The position numbers and the translations under genes are program-made. Under the pieces are notes generated by a model. That model did not search any database. It was not told the DNA's origin and saw nothing but the letters and a program-made list of their open reading frames with translations. This document shows positions 1 through 11,175 of a stretch of DNA of 64,000 nt, one piece after another (the first letter of the stretch is position 1; every line of letters begins with the position of its first letter). Source of the stretch: Breviolum minutum Mf 1.05b.01. Taxonomy: Eukaryota > Sar > Dinophyceae > Suessiales > Symbiodiniaceae. Where the stretch lies: assembly GCA_000507305.1 (NCBI GenBank), contig DF240729.1, positions 6,662-70,661 of the forward strand. The letters are read 5' to 3'.

Positions 1-100
1 GGTCCGGCACGCCACACTGAACTCACAGGATCGCGGTTGAGGTCCGGCACGCCACACTGAACTCACAAGATCGTGGTTGAGGTCCGGCACATCACATGGA
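1..100. repeat. 40-bp tandem repeat, about 2.5 copies
   Basis: A unit beginning GGTCCGGCACGCCACACTGA occupies 1-40 and 41-80 with two mismatches, and a third copy starts at 81 and decays after about 15 bases. The array probably continues left of the window. The unit is GC-rich, unlike the AT-rich DNA that follows. Confidence 0.85.
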
Positions 101-199
101 CGCAACAGATAGACAACGAGATGCAGAGGGAGGAGAAGGACGAGGAGGAGAAGAAGGAGAAGGAGAAGAGACTGACATAAAATCTAACAACCCTCACCT

Positions 200-1330
200 G
201 ACAGGTGGGGAAAAATATATAATAAATCCAATTAAAAAAATATTGATTTAAAAAAATAATATCAAAAATTATATATAATATATATATATATTAAAAAATA
301 AAAAAATATTTATATATTATTTATATATATATAAATAATATAAATAAGAATATAATATTAATACAAAATTGATATTAATAAATTTATAAATTTCAAAATT
401 ATATATATATATAAATATAAATTAAGAAAAATTTATTTTGCCTGTGCAATCATTCTTTCTTAGAAAATCTCCGCCCGTCCAATTTCTAAAGAAAATAAAT
501 CTCAATTAGGTCAAATCAATTTTCGTAATTAATCTATGCTTTTTTATTCTCCTTTTCTTTTACTATCCTTATCCTTTATTATCTTATCATCCTCATCCTT
601 TATCTTCCTCGTCCTCATTTCGTCAAAATTCTTCATCATCCTCATCCTTTATCATCAAAATTCTTTATTATCCTTATCATCCTCATCTTTTACCATCTTC
701 ATCCTTTAGTATCCTCATCCTCTACCATCCATTCATTATCCTTATCCTTGATTATCTATATTATTGAAATTCATCCTCATCTTCATTATCCTCATCCTTA
801 TTATCCTTATCATCCTTATTGTATGCTCCTTGTCATACATACCCTCCTCCTTATCAATAATATCAAGGAAGATGTAACGCGGCGGGAATCGAACTTGGGA
901 CATTTCTTTCCCTAACAAAAATTCCCGGAATTTTCTTCAAAATAGGGTCAATATAAATTCCATATTCCAAAAGAACCCAGGCATCTTACAAGACCCCGCC
1001 AAAAATTCCTTAAATTTTAGACAATTAAAATGTGTTCTTCCAAAAAGCAAAATTTCCCAGATTATTTTCCCAAAATGAAAACAGGCCCAACTATATGTCT
1101 TATTTCGCCCTAGGATTGCTCATGCCTACATATTTTGGATTTTATTTGCGCTTTTTTAATTTCCTCGTTCGCTTTTATGTAATAATATTATAATATTATT
1201 ATTATTATATTTCATATTATTTATATCATTATTATTGGAATGATTATCATTATTATCCTTATAATCGATATTATTCTTCTTATTAAAATTATTATTATTA
1301 TCTTTTTTTGATTTCTCAAATTTATTTTCC
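200..1330. other. AT-rich, microsatellite-rich gene-free stretch
   Basis: 200-430 is almost pure A/T with TA runs. 540-840 is a polypyrimidine stretch built from degenerate repeats of TCATCC/TTATCC. 1175-1300 is ATT/ATA-rich. No open frame with splice sites was seen; this is probably the spacer downstream of the minus-strand gene ending near 1.6-1.7 kb. Confidence 0.7.
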
Positions 1331-1732
1331 GGATAATTTTGATGCTAACTGTTGGATGTGGGATGCCAGCAATTCCTTCTTCTGAAGCATCTCTTGTGTT
1401 TCCTCGCCACAACATGAAAAATTCACAACAAAAAAATCAAAACATTTCAAAACATTGCACATGCACAATCCTCTCAAATATCTTGGACAATTCAGAGTCC
1501 ATGTCAAATTTCAGCAATTCTCTTGAATGACATTATGATCCTAAATTTGCTGACGGCTATCTGACATGTTCCCAAATCAGTCTTCCAAACATACCGTGCG
1601 ACGATCATTTCGTCAGCCGAGTTGCTGCGTTCAAATGGGCATATCCCTGAATACTCTGACCATCTTTGGCACACTCAAAAGGGCTGGCCATAGACCATTC
1701 AGTAGTGCAATAGTGAAAACCCAGCTCCTCAC

Positions 1733-3259
1733 CTGAATCAAACCAAAGAGAGCATGCCAGGCTGTCATGTGAAAGACGACTCTCCACAAATGTACCAGGA
1801 TCCAGCCAACATCATACAACATCTACTGATTTTTTCTGTGGATGGATCCCACTGCAAGTTCTTGGTCCAACATCTCAGGCAGCCACCAGGTTGCAAGTCC
1901 CGCACAGCACCTGGACTAGCACATCCAATGAGATGACAGATTCGTTGAAATATATTGAAATCTTGTATGTTGTCCTTTAAAACATCAACAATAGTGTGTT
2001 GACATCTTTATATCGTTTTGCATTCCAATTGACCTTGAAATATCTCTGGATCCCAAGTCCCATGATGCCAAGGCACTGAAGCTTACTGACTGATCAGTGA
2101 TAACGGGCTTCAGGTTGGGTTCATCCAAATGGCTCAAGAATCGGGCGATGCCACCTTTGTCATCTGGCACTTTCCTGAGTGAAACATGCTCTTGGCATTT
2201 GCATAACAGCTTCCAAGACTTCACCATGGCTTATTACATACCAGGTCACATGAGATCAAGGTGTTCATGCTCGCTCACCTGCAGTAACGACAACTCACCG
2301 GTCACCGACTTGAATTACTGGAAGAGAGTAAGTGAGAGAAATCAGTGGAATGCCATTTATTGGAGACACTTCGAAGTTATTGTTGATCGCCACGTGACTG
2401 AAATCTGCACTGTCAATCCACTGTCTACACAGTCTTTTGTTCCGGCCTGCAAGCTGTAGATGTTCGGATCCCGCAGCAACCGCCCATCTTTGACGGTGAG
2501 ATCCACACGGAAAAGAACTTCTGACCTGTTCAAGTCTTGTGTGCGTGTGTGTGTTCGACATGTTGTCTATATCCTACAAACCAACATGTCAATGTATTAA
2601 AGACAAATAACTAGACATATAATATACTTAATGCATAACTTATAAAACCTATTCTAATTCCAAATTAAATATCTTCATGCAATGAGATATCATACATTAC
2701 CATACAATGTTAGTAGAATACAATGCAATAAATAAACCATATATGAGACAACATCATAAAATACATCATAACACTATAAAACATCAACATAATATAATGC
2801 GCAATATAATAATTCACTTGGACTAAATCAAATTCTAAACACTGACCTTTCTCACTAGATTATGGTGTGAGGCGGTCCAAGTGTGTTCCCCTCTCTACTG
2901 CATTTGCTGTATTTCTGTTCACCTCTCAATTTGATGAAGACCTGCTATTCTGTTCGATCCAGAAAAGCTCTCCATGCTCCCTTGTTCCGGCCTGGAGACA
3001 GCTTCTGTTGTCACCAAATGTTTGCCCACCTTTGGATCTTCAAGTGTCTTTAATTTTGAGGCAAAGAAACCAGCATCGGCCACCTGAAACAAAGTCACAG
3101 AAGCGTTGCTCTGAACCCTCGAAAAAATCCACAGCTTAGAAATCCAAAGCTTCTGTATGTTGAAACATTCAGAATATTAGCCGGGCCGCCCCAACACAAA
3201 GAAACTGCCTGTGCAAAACTTCTTCTTTGGCCCAGACGGGCAAGAATACGAAAAGCCAT
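1733..3259 (-). CDS. Unrecognised protein with mitochondrial-like N-terminus
   Basis: Five exons agree in phase: 3259-3167, 3083-2992, 2525-2447, 2420-2299 and 2174-2034. A later one, roughly 1822-1733, has a hydrophobic stretch (HLWRVVFHMTAWHALFGL) and ends at a CAG|GTGAGG donor, but its link to the rest is unproven. The start ATG at 3259 opens MAFRILARLGQRRSFAQA, which is Arg/Ser/Ala-rich, lacks acidic residues and resembles a mitochondrial presequence. Exons 2 and 3 both end at GC donors beginning GCCGGAAC. The proposed intron between exons 3 and 4 is only 26 nt, and an unspliced reading stays open for about 30 codons, so that junction is uncertain. No known domain was recognised. The last exon and stop were not placed with confidence. 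Confidence 0.5.
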
Positions 3260-3940
3260 GGCAAAACCTTCCTACAACTACTTGTTCCAAGCTTCGATGA
3301 ACTGCAAGGAGCAAGCAGGCACAACATGACAGAGTTACCAAGCTGGGAAACCTCGGAAATTGAATCCCTACAATCTTTGGCGAAATGGCGCCTGACGTCC
3401 GTATGCACAAATGGTGAGTTTGTGAAGTGCTTTTTGATCGTCAATATATATATATATATTTATATTTGCACAACTACAATTATTAACACTCTTTCGCATT
3501 CTCTCCCACTCCGCGACGTACGTTTTCCAATCTCAGCATCCAGATGGTTCCGCGAGTGTCCCGAGACATTTATTGAAACAATGGGATGTTGCATTTCGGC
3601 TCGTTGGCGCCGCAACATCCTGGGTAATACATTGCTCTTATTGCTTGGAACTGTGAGAGTGCCTTTTGGATCCCCTTTGTGGCAGTCAAATCCTGCCTAG
3701 CACTGGTGAAGGAGGATCAATTGAATTCCTCAAATGCAGGAATTAAGTGACTCAATCAGAATATAATTTTCGGGACATATTGATATCATATCATAAAAAT
3801 CTATATCCTATAACATTCCTATAACAACATTGAAGAATGAACCACACTTTCGAATGGTTCTAGGATCTTCTAGGCATCTCGGCATCCTTTACTTTCACAA
3901 TCTGCTCCTGGACCCCACCTTAGGTGAAGATCTGGACTCA

Positions 3941-4839
3941 GGCAGCAGCTGTCGCCTCCTCTTTGGCCTTGAGCGACTGGATGGTGTCAACAATGTGTCA
4001 ACTCGTGTCACTGGTGGCTGTAGGTATCTGGACCTTCAGAAAATGGTTTTGAAACCATATCAACATATATCAACCACATTCAAGTACGAGTAGCATATCA
4101 CACATAAATGAAGTGAACAAATCGATGCTTCACAAGTGACCTCGGGAGCAGCCTCACCATCTTCCACCTTCTCAGACTTCTCTGTGAGGTCATGCGCCAC
4201 GGTTGAAGGAACTGAGACATGGCAAGTCACCCAACCATGCCCAACCTATTCCAAGGGTAACTCAATTTTCAACATCTATCTTTTCTCAATGTCTTTTAGA
4301 GTGATACCACATAGATGTACATGGACCTGATGATCTTTGATATGTTTGAACTACAAATAGGTCTGCCGTCACCCGTGCTTAGCTATGCTCAGGCCAACAC
4401 CAGTCATGGCTTCGTCACCTGCACACGTCTTCAGATCCGTGAAGGCAAACTTGAGTGCCTACTACGTTTTCCTTCAACACCAGTTTGTATCAAAAACAAC
4501 ACATATCAAAACAAATGATTCAATGATCTTCCGCGAAGACGGCATCCTTCCCGCTTCACGGAACGTCGTCTAAGTCGTAGGTTCAGGGTCTTATCTGCTG
4601 GTACTAGCGCAGTAATCATGAATGATGAAAGCAAACTCTTAACGGGAATAGGTTTGAAAAGAGGAACGCTCCGGTCGCTGGTCGATTCAGGCTGTTCCCG
4701 CAACTATCCATTGAAATTGAACGATATCCAAGCATGTCCAAAACGTACAAGTCTATCGTTTGCCCTTGAATTCACGATTGGTGATGTGGCACAGCAAATC
4801 TACAGCTGCACCTTCTTTTCCTTGGTCCATACTGACAAC
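3941..4839 (-). CDS. Exons of an unrecognised gene
   Basis: Three minus-strand exons have splice borders: 4839-4764 (MDQGKEGAAVDLLCHI..., possible GC donor), 4471-4419 (ENVVGTQVCLHGSEDVC, GTGACG donor) and 4245-4141 (HGWVTCHVSVPSTVAHDL..., GTCACT donor). A fourth, starting at 4033, reads VQIPTATSDTS, then an in-frame TGA, then another open stretch (HIVDTIQSLKAKEEATAAA) ending in TGA. The third and fourth join in phase 0. Phases between the first three do not all match, so an exon is probably missing. No family was recognised. The internal TGA could be the true end, a nonsense mutation or a missed splice. Confidence 0.4.
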
Positions 4840-4989
4840 CTACGGCTGCAAAATCACAGTGAATGCATGTAAGTTCAAAAGACCTTGGCAACAGCCTATC
4901 AATAACTTAAAGGATCTTCAAGGAGTCAAAAGATTCAAAAGATTTCAAAAGTTTGAAACTGTGGTTCGAATCATGTTGAATCGATGACA

Positions 4990-7000
4990 CAATTTGCCTT
5001 CGAGGGATCTGGGGGAGCTGTCTGTGCTTCCTTCCCATCGTTGTACCTGCTTTCTAATGCTTTCTCGAAGCGCTGCAACGGCTCGATTGGAAAAGAAACA
5101 GAAAAGCTGAGTTGTTTCATAGCAGTTTTGGACTTGATATGATTTGAATCCAGTCAGTCACATCCTATAGCAATCATAACAATCTACAGTGTACAGCATA
5201 TCTGTGACAATAATTCTATATGTGTTTTTTTCTAAAAGATACATTTGATATTCCTTTATGATCTCTCCCAACTTTAGTTTTGGTTCAAATCAAAGTCATC
5301 AACAAGGCACCAGGAGTTGAGAGATCCGCGTTTTGAGGTATCACCATCACCGCCATCAGTCTTCTTGTCCTGAAACTTTGAAAACGGGATGATTGTTATG
5401 AGGTGCAACCAAGACGTTTCCAATGGTGTCAACGAAAGGCAAACCCCCTTATCAAAACGGTCCTCGGAGTACCTGCAAGCATCATCACGTCAAATCACGT
5501 CAGTACACATCAATAGACTGCTTGTGCCGTTGCTAATCCTTTGCTTCTGATGCTGGTTTGGAGTTCAACACTACTGCGATTTTCTTGGGCGAAAAAAGAG
5601 GAAAAGAGACATGCATGAATTGCGCACCATAAAAAGGATCGGCTTTTTGAACCTTCACCTTTCTCCTCTTCTGGACCATACATTTTCATCACCTCTCAAA
5701 CCCGGACTCGGTCATGGACGGTCAGCTGGACGGTCCAAGAAAATTCGGAAAAGTACGAATCAATCTACTGTTTCTACTACGAGTACTGTGAATCAAAGAG
5801 ATCCAATATAATTAATCTAAAAGATTTCTAACTTGTGGGCAGAATGACATGCAATTTTCAAAAAATGACACTGCTATGGCACTGTAACGGCCTCCACCAG
5901 GGACTTTCGAGACTCTGCCAGGGCGGCAACGGAGCCCCTTTGAGTTGATGTCCTGTCCAACATTGTCCAACTGGCGGCGAGTGGATATTCTTGGTTTGTA
6001 ATGGTTTGTATGGATAAGGAAGTGGCATCACTGCGACTTCCCGTGATTTTTCAACGATGTCCTCTTCCCTGTCTCACTGACCTCAAAAAGATTCAGTCTC
6101 ATTGGGCAGTTGTTGAACAGAATCAGGATCCAAGACTGAGTTTGATACTGGCGGAGTCACGGATGACACGTCACTCCTTTCTCAACAAGTAGCAATCGAA
6201 CATGCAACTAAGGTAGCATGTTAAGCCCAACAATTTGTAGCCCAATTAATGCCAAAGATATTATAGAAACACCCAACGGAAGCAACTTAAAACTTTTAGA
6301 GCCGAGCTCGCATCTCGGAAAGATACTTTCTTTGTTCTTACTTTCTCCATTCATGGCGTCAATTCATGTGTAGTTGTGGGTTCTCAAATCGTGTCGATGT
6401 AGCAATCAATCCTTGAAGTCCGGGTGGCCATGACACTTGGACGATCATCTCCTTGGCCCCGAAAAAACACCCATACTTGGAAAAAATATGAAAATAGGCT
6501 GTTAATGGGACAAGGCCAAAGGACAATCCTTTGCCAAGAGTTGAACTTGAGGCCCCTTGCCAAGGGTATACTCACTTCGTGCAGTTGAAATCACCGACCT
6601 CAACACAACTCGGCTACAAGGTATGCATTGTCAAACATTGAAAACCTTTGAGATATATTTATTTCGAATTGAATCGAGCTTCTTTTAATGTCTCATAATG
6701 TCCCTCGTATTTGCAATTCCTTCTTCCACCCTTCTGCGTTTGTCATGACTTATCAGCTTCTAGAATGTACACTTCCTGCAATCCACAAGTGCAATGCATG
6801 AAGCTGAATAAGATAAAATGCCGTTCAAATATGCTGAAACTGGGTGCTTCTGTTTCTTGAAGCCAGGGTTCACCTACATAAGCTCTTAATGTTTGTCTGC
6901 AAAAAACCCTCTGAGTAAACAAACATCGATTGAACAAACAATATCGGGAGAATTTTCCAAGGCAAACAACGCAAGGAGTACGGGACATCATGTGATACCA
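4990..7000. other. Intergenic or intronic, no supported gene
   Basis: Only short open frames without paired splice sites were seen on either strand. Long introns of the flanking minus-strand genes could occupy part of it. Confidence 0.5.
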
Positions 7001-7010
7001 AGTGTGATAC

Positions 7011-7093
7011 CATGGTTGTAGGAACACATTTTTCGCGACACCATGAGGCCTCCTGGATGCTGATGCCGCAAAGCTAGCTCTGCTTGTGGGAGC
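7011..7093 (-). CDS. Isolated exon, unrecognised
   Basis: An open frame (APTSRASFAASASRRPHGVA...) sits between an AG acceptor at 7094 and a GTATCAC donor. It is Ala/Ser/Arg-rich, as in a disordered or targeting region. It may continue the gene that ends at 7574 only if that gene's stop is wrong; otherwise it opens another gene. Confidence 0.35.
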
Positions 7094-7573
7094 CTCAATT
7101 GAAATCCATGGAATTCCATCTTGTTTGATGGCATGATGATACATATGATTCTATGATGACCAAAATAAACATGACAAGAAATGGTAAAGTCATATTTGAA
7201 ATCCAAACTTTACTCACACACACATGTCTTATATTGTCTTATCATTTCTTCAATAACTTGCCATGTTTTACATCCAGTCACACATCAGCTGTTTCACCAG
7301 TGCATCGAGGGGCAGATGGGACTCCAGGAATTGGGCCACAGCCGGGTAATGACATTTTTGGCCTCGGAGCCAAACGGTGGGAGGATTCCCCAAAATCTTT
7401 AAGCCACTTCGCAACTCAAGATTTGCCAATGAGGCCTATCAAAAGGTGCAAGACTGCCTGGACAGTGTCCAAGATCCACATCCAAACAACTTCCAAAACA
7501 TCTGATTGACTCTTGAGAACCCATCCTGAAAACCATCAAGCACTGGCTTCGGTATCAACATGTCGTCAAGTCG

Positions 7574-8331
7574 TCAACTGCCCTTCTCGGTTTCCCACGC
7601 TGGTGGCGGCTCGGCCAGTGCTGGCTCACTAGCTCGAGGCAAGGTCGCCGCCGTGACAGCCAAGCTGGGCATCAATGGCCCGGGGGCAAGAGTTCCATGG
7701 GATTCAAGATATTCAATGATTTCTGAAGATCAAATCGAATCGAAAAAAACATCTTACATGTATTGTTCCTAATGTCATTAGATTACTGTCAGGGAGGTCT
7801 ACAAACTCAGCAAAAGCGCTCTAGCAAAAAAATGTCTTGAAACAATTAGGACCTGCCAACTGCCATTTGTTTTGACCAAAGAAATAGAAAAAATATGAAA
7901 AAATGTCGACAAAAATCGGCAAATCCACCCTTTCCAATGTGAGCCTGGCCCCCTTCACAGCGGAGGCTGCCGCCACTTCCAAGTCCACTTGCTGATCAAT
8001 GCGGGCCTCCAAATCTCCAAACGCAGCGTCTCATAAGTCAAAAAGGACTTCCCTCGAATAAATCAAACAACGACGTTGGTCATTGGAAAAAACACAACAA
8101 CAATGATAACAATGATCATGTGGATTCCAGCAGTTTTTGGTGCAAAATATGGATGGACTGTGGGCCATGCAAGCAGTTGGGACAGCTGAGTTAGCTGTTG
8201 CCAATTTTTTCAGAGTACCTTTTGAGTCCAGGGCATGAGGGTGATTGGGTGGCTTCGTAAGCCACATTTGCAAAGTCACAAGGAACACCCCGAAGCGCAA
8301 ACTGCGAAGATCCGCAGTTGCGGCGCATCAT
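7574..8331 (-). CDS. Unrecognised small gene with Pro/Ala-rich C-terminus
   Basis: Three minus-strand exons were seen. The first, 8331-8219, begins with tandem ATGs (MMRRNCGSSQFALRGVPCDF) and ends at AAAAG|GTACTC. The second, 8006-7929, is 26 codons (ARIDQQVDLEVAAASAVKGA) between clear AG and GTGGAT sites. The last, 7722-7574, ends in TGA and reads EIIEYLESHGTLAPGPLMPS followed by an Ala/Pro/Glu-rich tail (ALAEPPPAWETEKGS). Phases between the three do not all agree, so an exon may be missing. The last exon is markedly GC-rich compared with its surroundings, which supports coding. No domain was recognised. Confidence 0.45.
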
Positions 8332-8339
8332 TGGCCGAA

Positions 8340-11170
8340 AGGCAAGGAGGAAAGCTCAATTTCAGTGAAGCAAACCAACAAACATCTTACAATTGAAACA
8401 ACATGAAACAACGCTCTCATACTCATGTTATGAAATGTTATGAAATCCACGTTTCTCGATCTGTTTCCTCCCATGCTTGTTTGCAGAATGCTGGAAAATC
8501 ATCTACACTCTAGACTCCTTCGATGGCAGGTCAAGTCCATCACAATGTGGCTGAGCACCACATGAAACTGCCTGTCACACTAACACAAGCCCATGATATG
8601 GGCAATTCCAGAAAGCTTCACAGTGTTGAGTTACAACGTGTGGCCTCCTCAAGTATTGCTTGACAGCAAGCTGCACAGTGCTCCGTCTCCTGAAACCACA
8701 TGCAAAGAACCTTGGTCACAAGTTCTATCTCAGCATTCTTTGGCTTGATGTAAAAAACATGTCAGAAACACACTGAGAAGCAATGCAAGTTTTTTCTTGC
8801 TGGAATTTGACATTCCACATTCCCAGGAGAACAAAAACTGGTGGGTTGACCATCTCTGAAGGGATTTTCATCATGCATTGAATTAGATTAAACATACTGT
8901 TTTGTTTCTGAAAATGATGACGTGCCAACGCTGTTCCTTCTGATAAAAAAAGCCTTCTCGGACAACAAAATTCAAATATCTTTGACCAACTCCAATTCAC
9001 TTGCGACTCCAACCTGTTCATTTATGAATCACAAAAATGAATGCAACATTCATCCATGAAACAGTTCACTTACGTCTTGCATGCATCACACAAAAGCCCA
9101 GCACTCAACAAAGCTATGAGAATTCAAATTGCTTCCATGGGACGGATCCTTCAGGAAAACAAAGCATCACTGTGCGAGCAACAGACTCGGGAGTCTTCCA
9201 AACAACACCTGAACACCGGCCCCAAATGGTTTGAAGTCTATGCAACACAAGGTCTTTCAGTAGATTTGAAAACAATCAAATCAATAAAAGGCAAAACGAA
9301 AGACTAGTGGCAAATGAGCGTAATTGCATTAAAGTATATAGCATGCTTCATTATATTTATATAATGTTTGATAGTTGTATCGATCGATTAAAAAAGTATA
9401 ATCTAAATCCAAATAATGATCTTCACTAGAGACTGCTGGATCTAGGTTCAATGCTTCCCTGGAGATTTCATCACTGTGTCTCTCCGATCTGCAATCGTCT
9501 CACTATGCCTGGAATCATCCTTGCGGCTGGACTCCGAGCAATGGCCGAGCCCCTCAACAGCATTTCCTTGAAGGTCAAACAAAGAGTTATCAATGAATCA
9601 ATTCATGACTGAGCCATGGACCAGGAAGGACAAATCAAAGGCAGTTCGACTGTCGACCTCAGCATTTTGAAATAAAACATGCCGTAACATGCAGGGCCAT
9701 TTCAGCAGCCTCAAATCTCATGCAGTCATACAATTTCTTATGGCAATGTTTTCAACAGTATTCATAAAGTAATGATCCAAGATAAACGAAATGCTTTCTC
9801 CATTGCTATCATGCACCACACATACTGATACTGGTTAAGCATGTTTTTGATATCTTTTAATGAGTTTCTCTGGGCTGCCCCACCCCAAACAGCGATGCCA
9901 AGCCACCAGTTGCCTGCGTACCGTGAATCATGATGTCTTGATCCCACAGTATGGGCGATCATGGCGATCTATAGCCATAACAACTGTGACTGTGACTTCT
10001 GCATGTTCGCATGTTGACAATCATTCATCTGGCTTTCCTTTCGAAACTTTTGTAAATCCTCAAATGTCTTTTAAATGTTTCTGATTTCATTGCATGGTTC
10101 CAGCTTTGCTTGTACCAAATCTACCTCTGACATGCATCACACAAGACCTTGTGACATGACCAAATAAATACGAAGTAAGGTAATTTGGGATGCCTTCACC
10201 AAGGTGGTATGATCTCTCGGTGGCGGGTGTTGAGCCTCTTCCATCGGACCCAACAACAGGGTGCCACTCTCCAACGCTAAACGTTGAGGATCGAAATTTC
10301 CCTCGCTACTCAGCACCAACACCTGAGTGGACATACCGAAAACACAATGCATGCACCAACACTAACATGAATCCACAAGATGGTAGCACAGTGTTGAACG
10401 GATGAAATTTTACTACCTATCACAATGCAGTAAAGAATGATAATTGACAACGATATCATGACCCTGGGGGCCAATGTTGCATCCACCTGTCTAGCTTGTA
10501 AGGCCATTGAAGCACTTGCTCTTTACAGCTCTATGACGCTTTCTGGTAGCAACCAACCAGGAAAAACCGCAACCAGCAGGTGGCATACTCGGGCACCCAT
10601 TGAGGCCAGCTGACGATCATACCATTGAGGGACGGGACCTGGGCTGCCTGAACCGCCTGGACAGGCATGGGAGTTCACCATTGGAAACCGGTACAACAAA
10701 CAATAAAAAAAACACTGCACTGCCCAATGCAATTGATATACCTTTCACCAAAGTCTGGTCCGAAGTCTGGATCTTGGTCAATAAACGCACACATCTGTGG
10801 CACTGTACAACACGTGGAAAAGCTGCGGCTCCACGAATGCTTGCAGAACTTTGTGCTGTCTCACTTCAGTGAGGAGAACAATCTTTACAGGCTTTACACG
10901 CTGGAAAAGCATCGATGCAAGGTGTCAATTGAATTCATTGGTCTACAGCAGCGTGCAAGACGGTGCACCGGCAAGCAGTTTAAATGTTGCCCTCAAGCAC
11001 AGCTGCAATGTCAGACAAATTACTGTAACATTCTGCAAACTCACAACTATACTAATTATATGCAAAAAAGACTTGGGACAAGCCGGCTCCTGTAGTAGCC
11101 ATTTCCCCTTTGCACAAACCAGCCAAGCAGCACACTCGCACTTTTGCTGCTTGCTATATGTGAAATCATT
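8340..11170. other. Stretch with only weak coding candidates
   Basis: Several frames are open on both strands at 10520-10880, for example a minus frame reading MCAFIDQDPDFGPDFG before GTGAAAGG near 10750. No consistent set of exons could be chained. The rest looks non-coding. Confidence 0.4.
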
Positions 11171-11175
11171 TAACT

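Noticed and set aside
882-906. tRNA-like GGGAATCGAACTTGGGA on the plus strand
   Set aside because: It resembles a T-loop on the minus strand, but the five bases on either side of TTCGATT do not pair and no other arms are found. At best it is a decayed tRNA-derived fragment.
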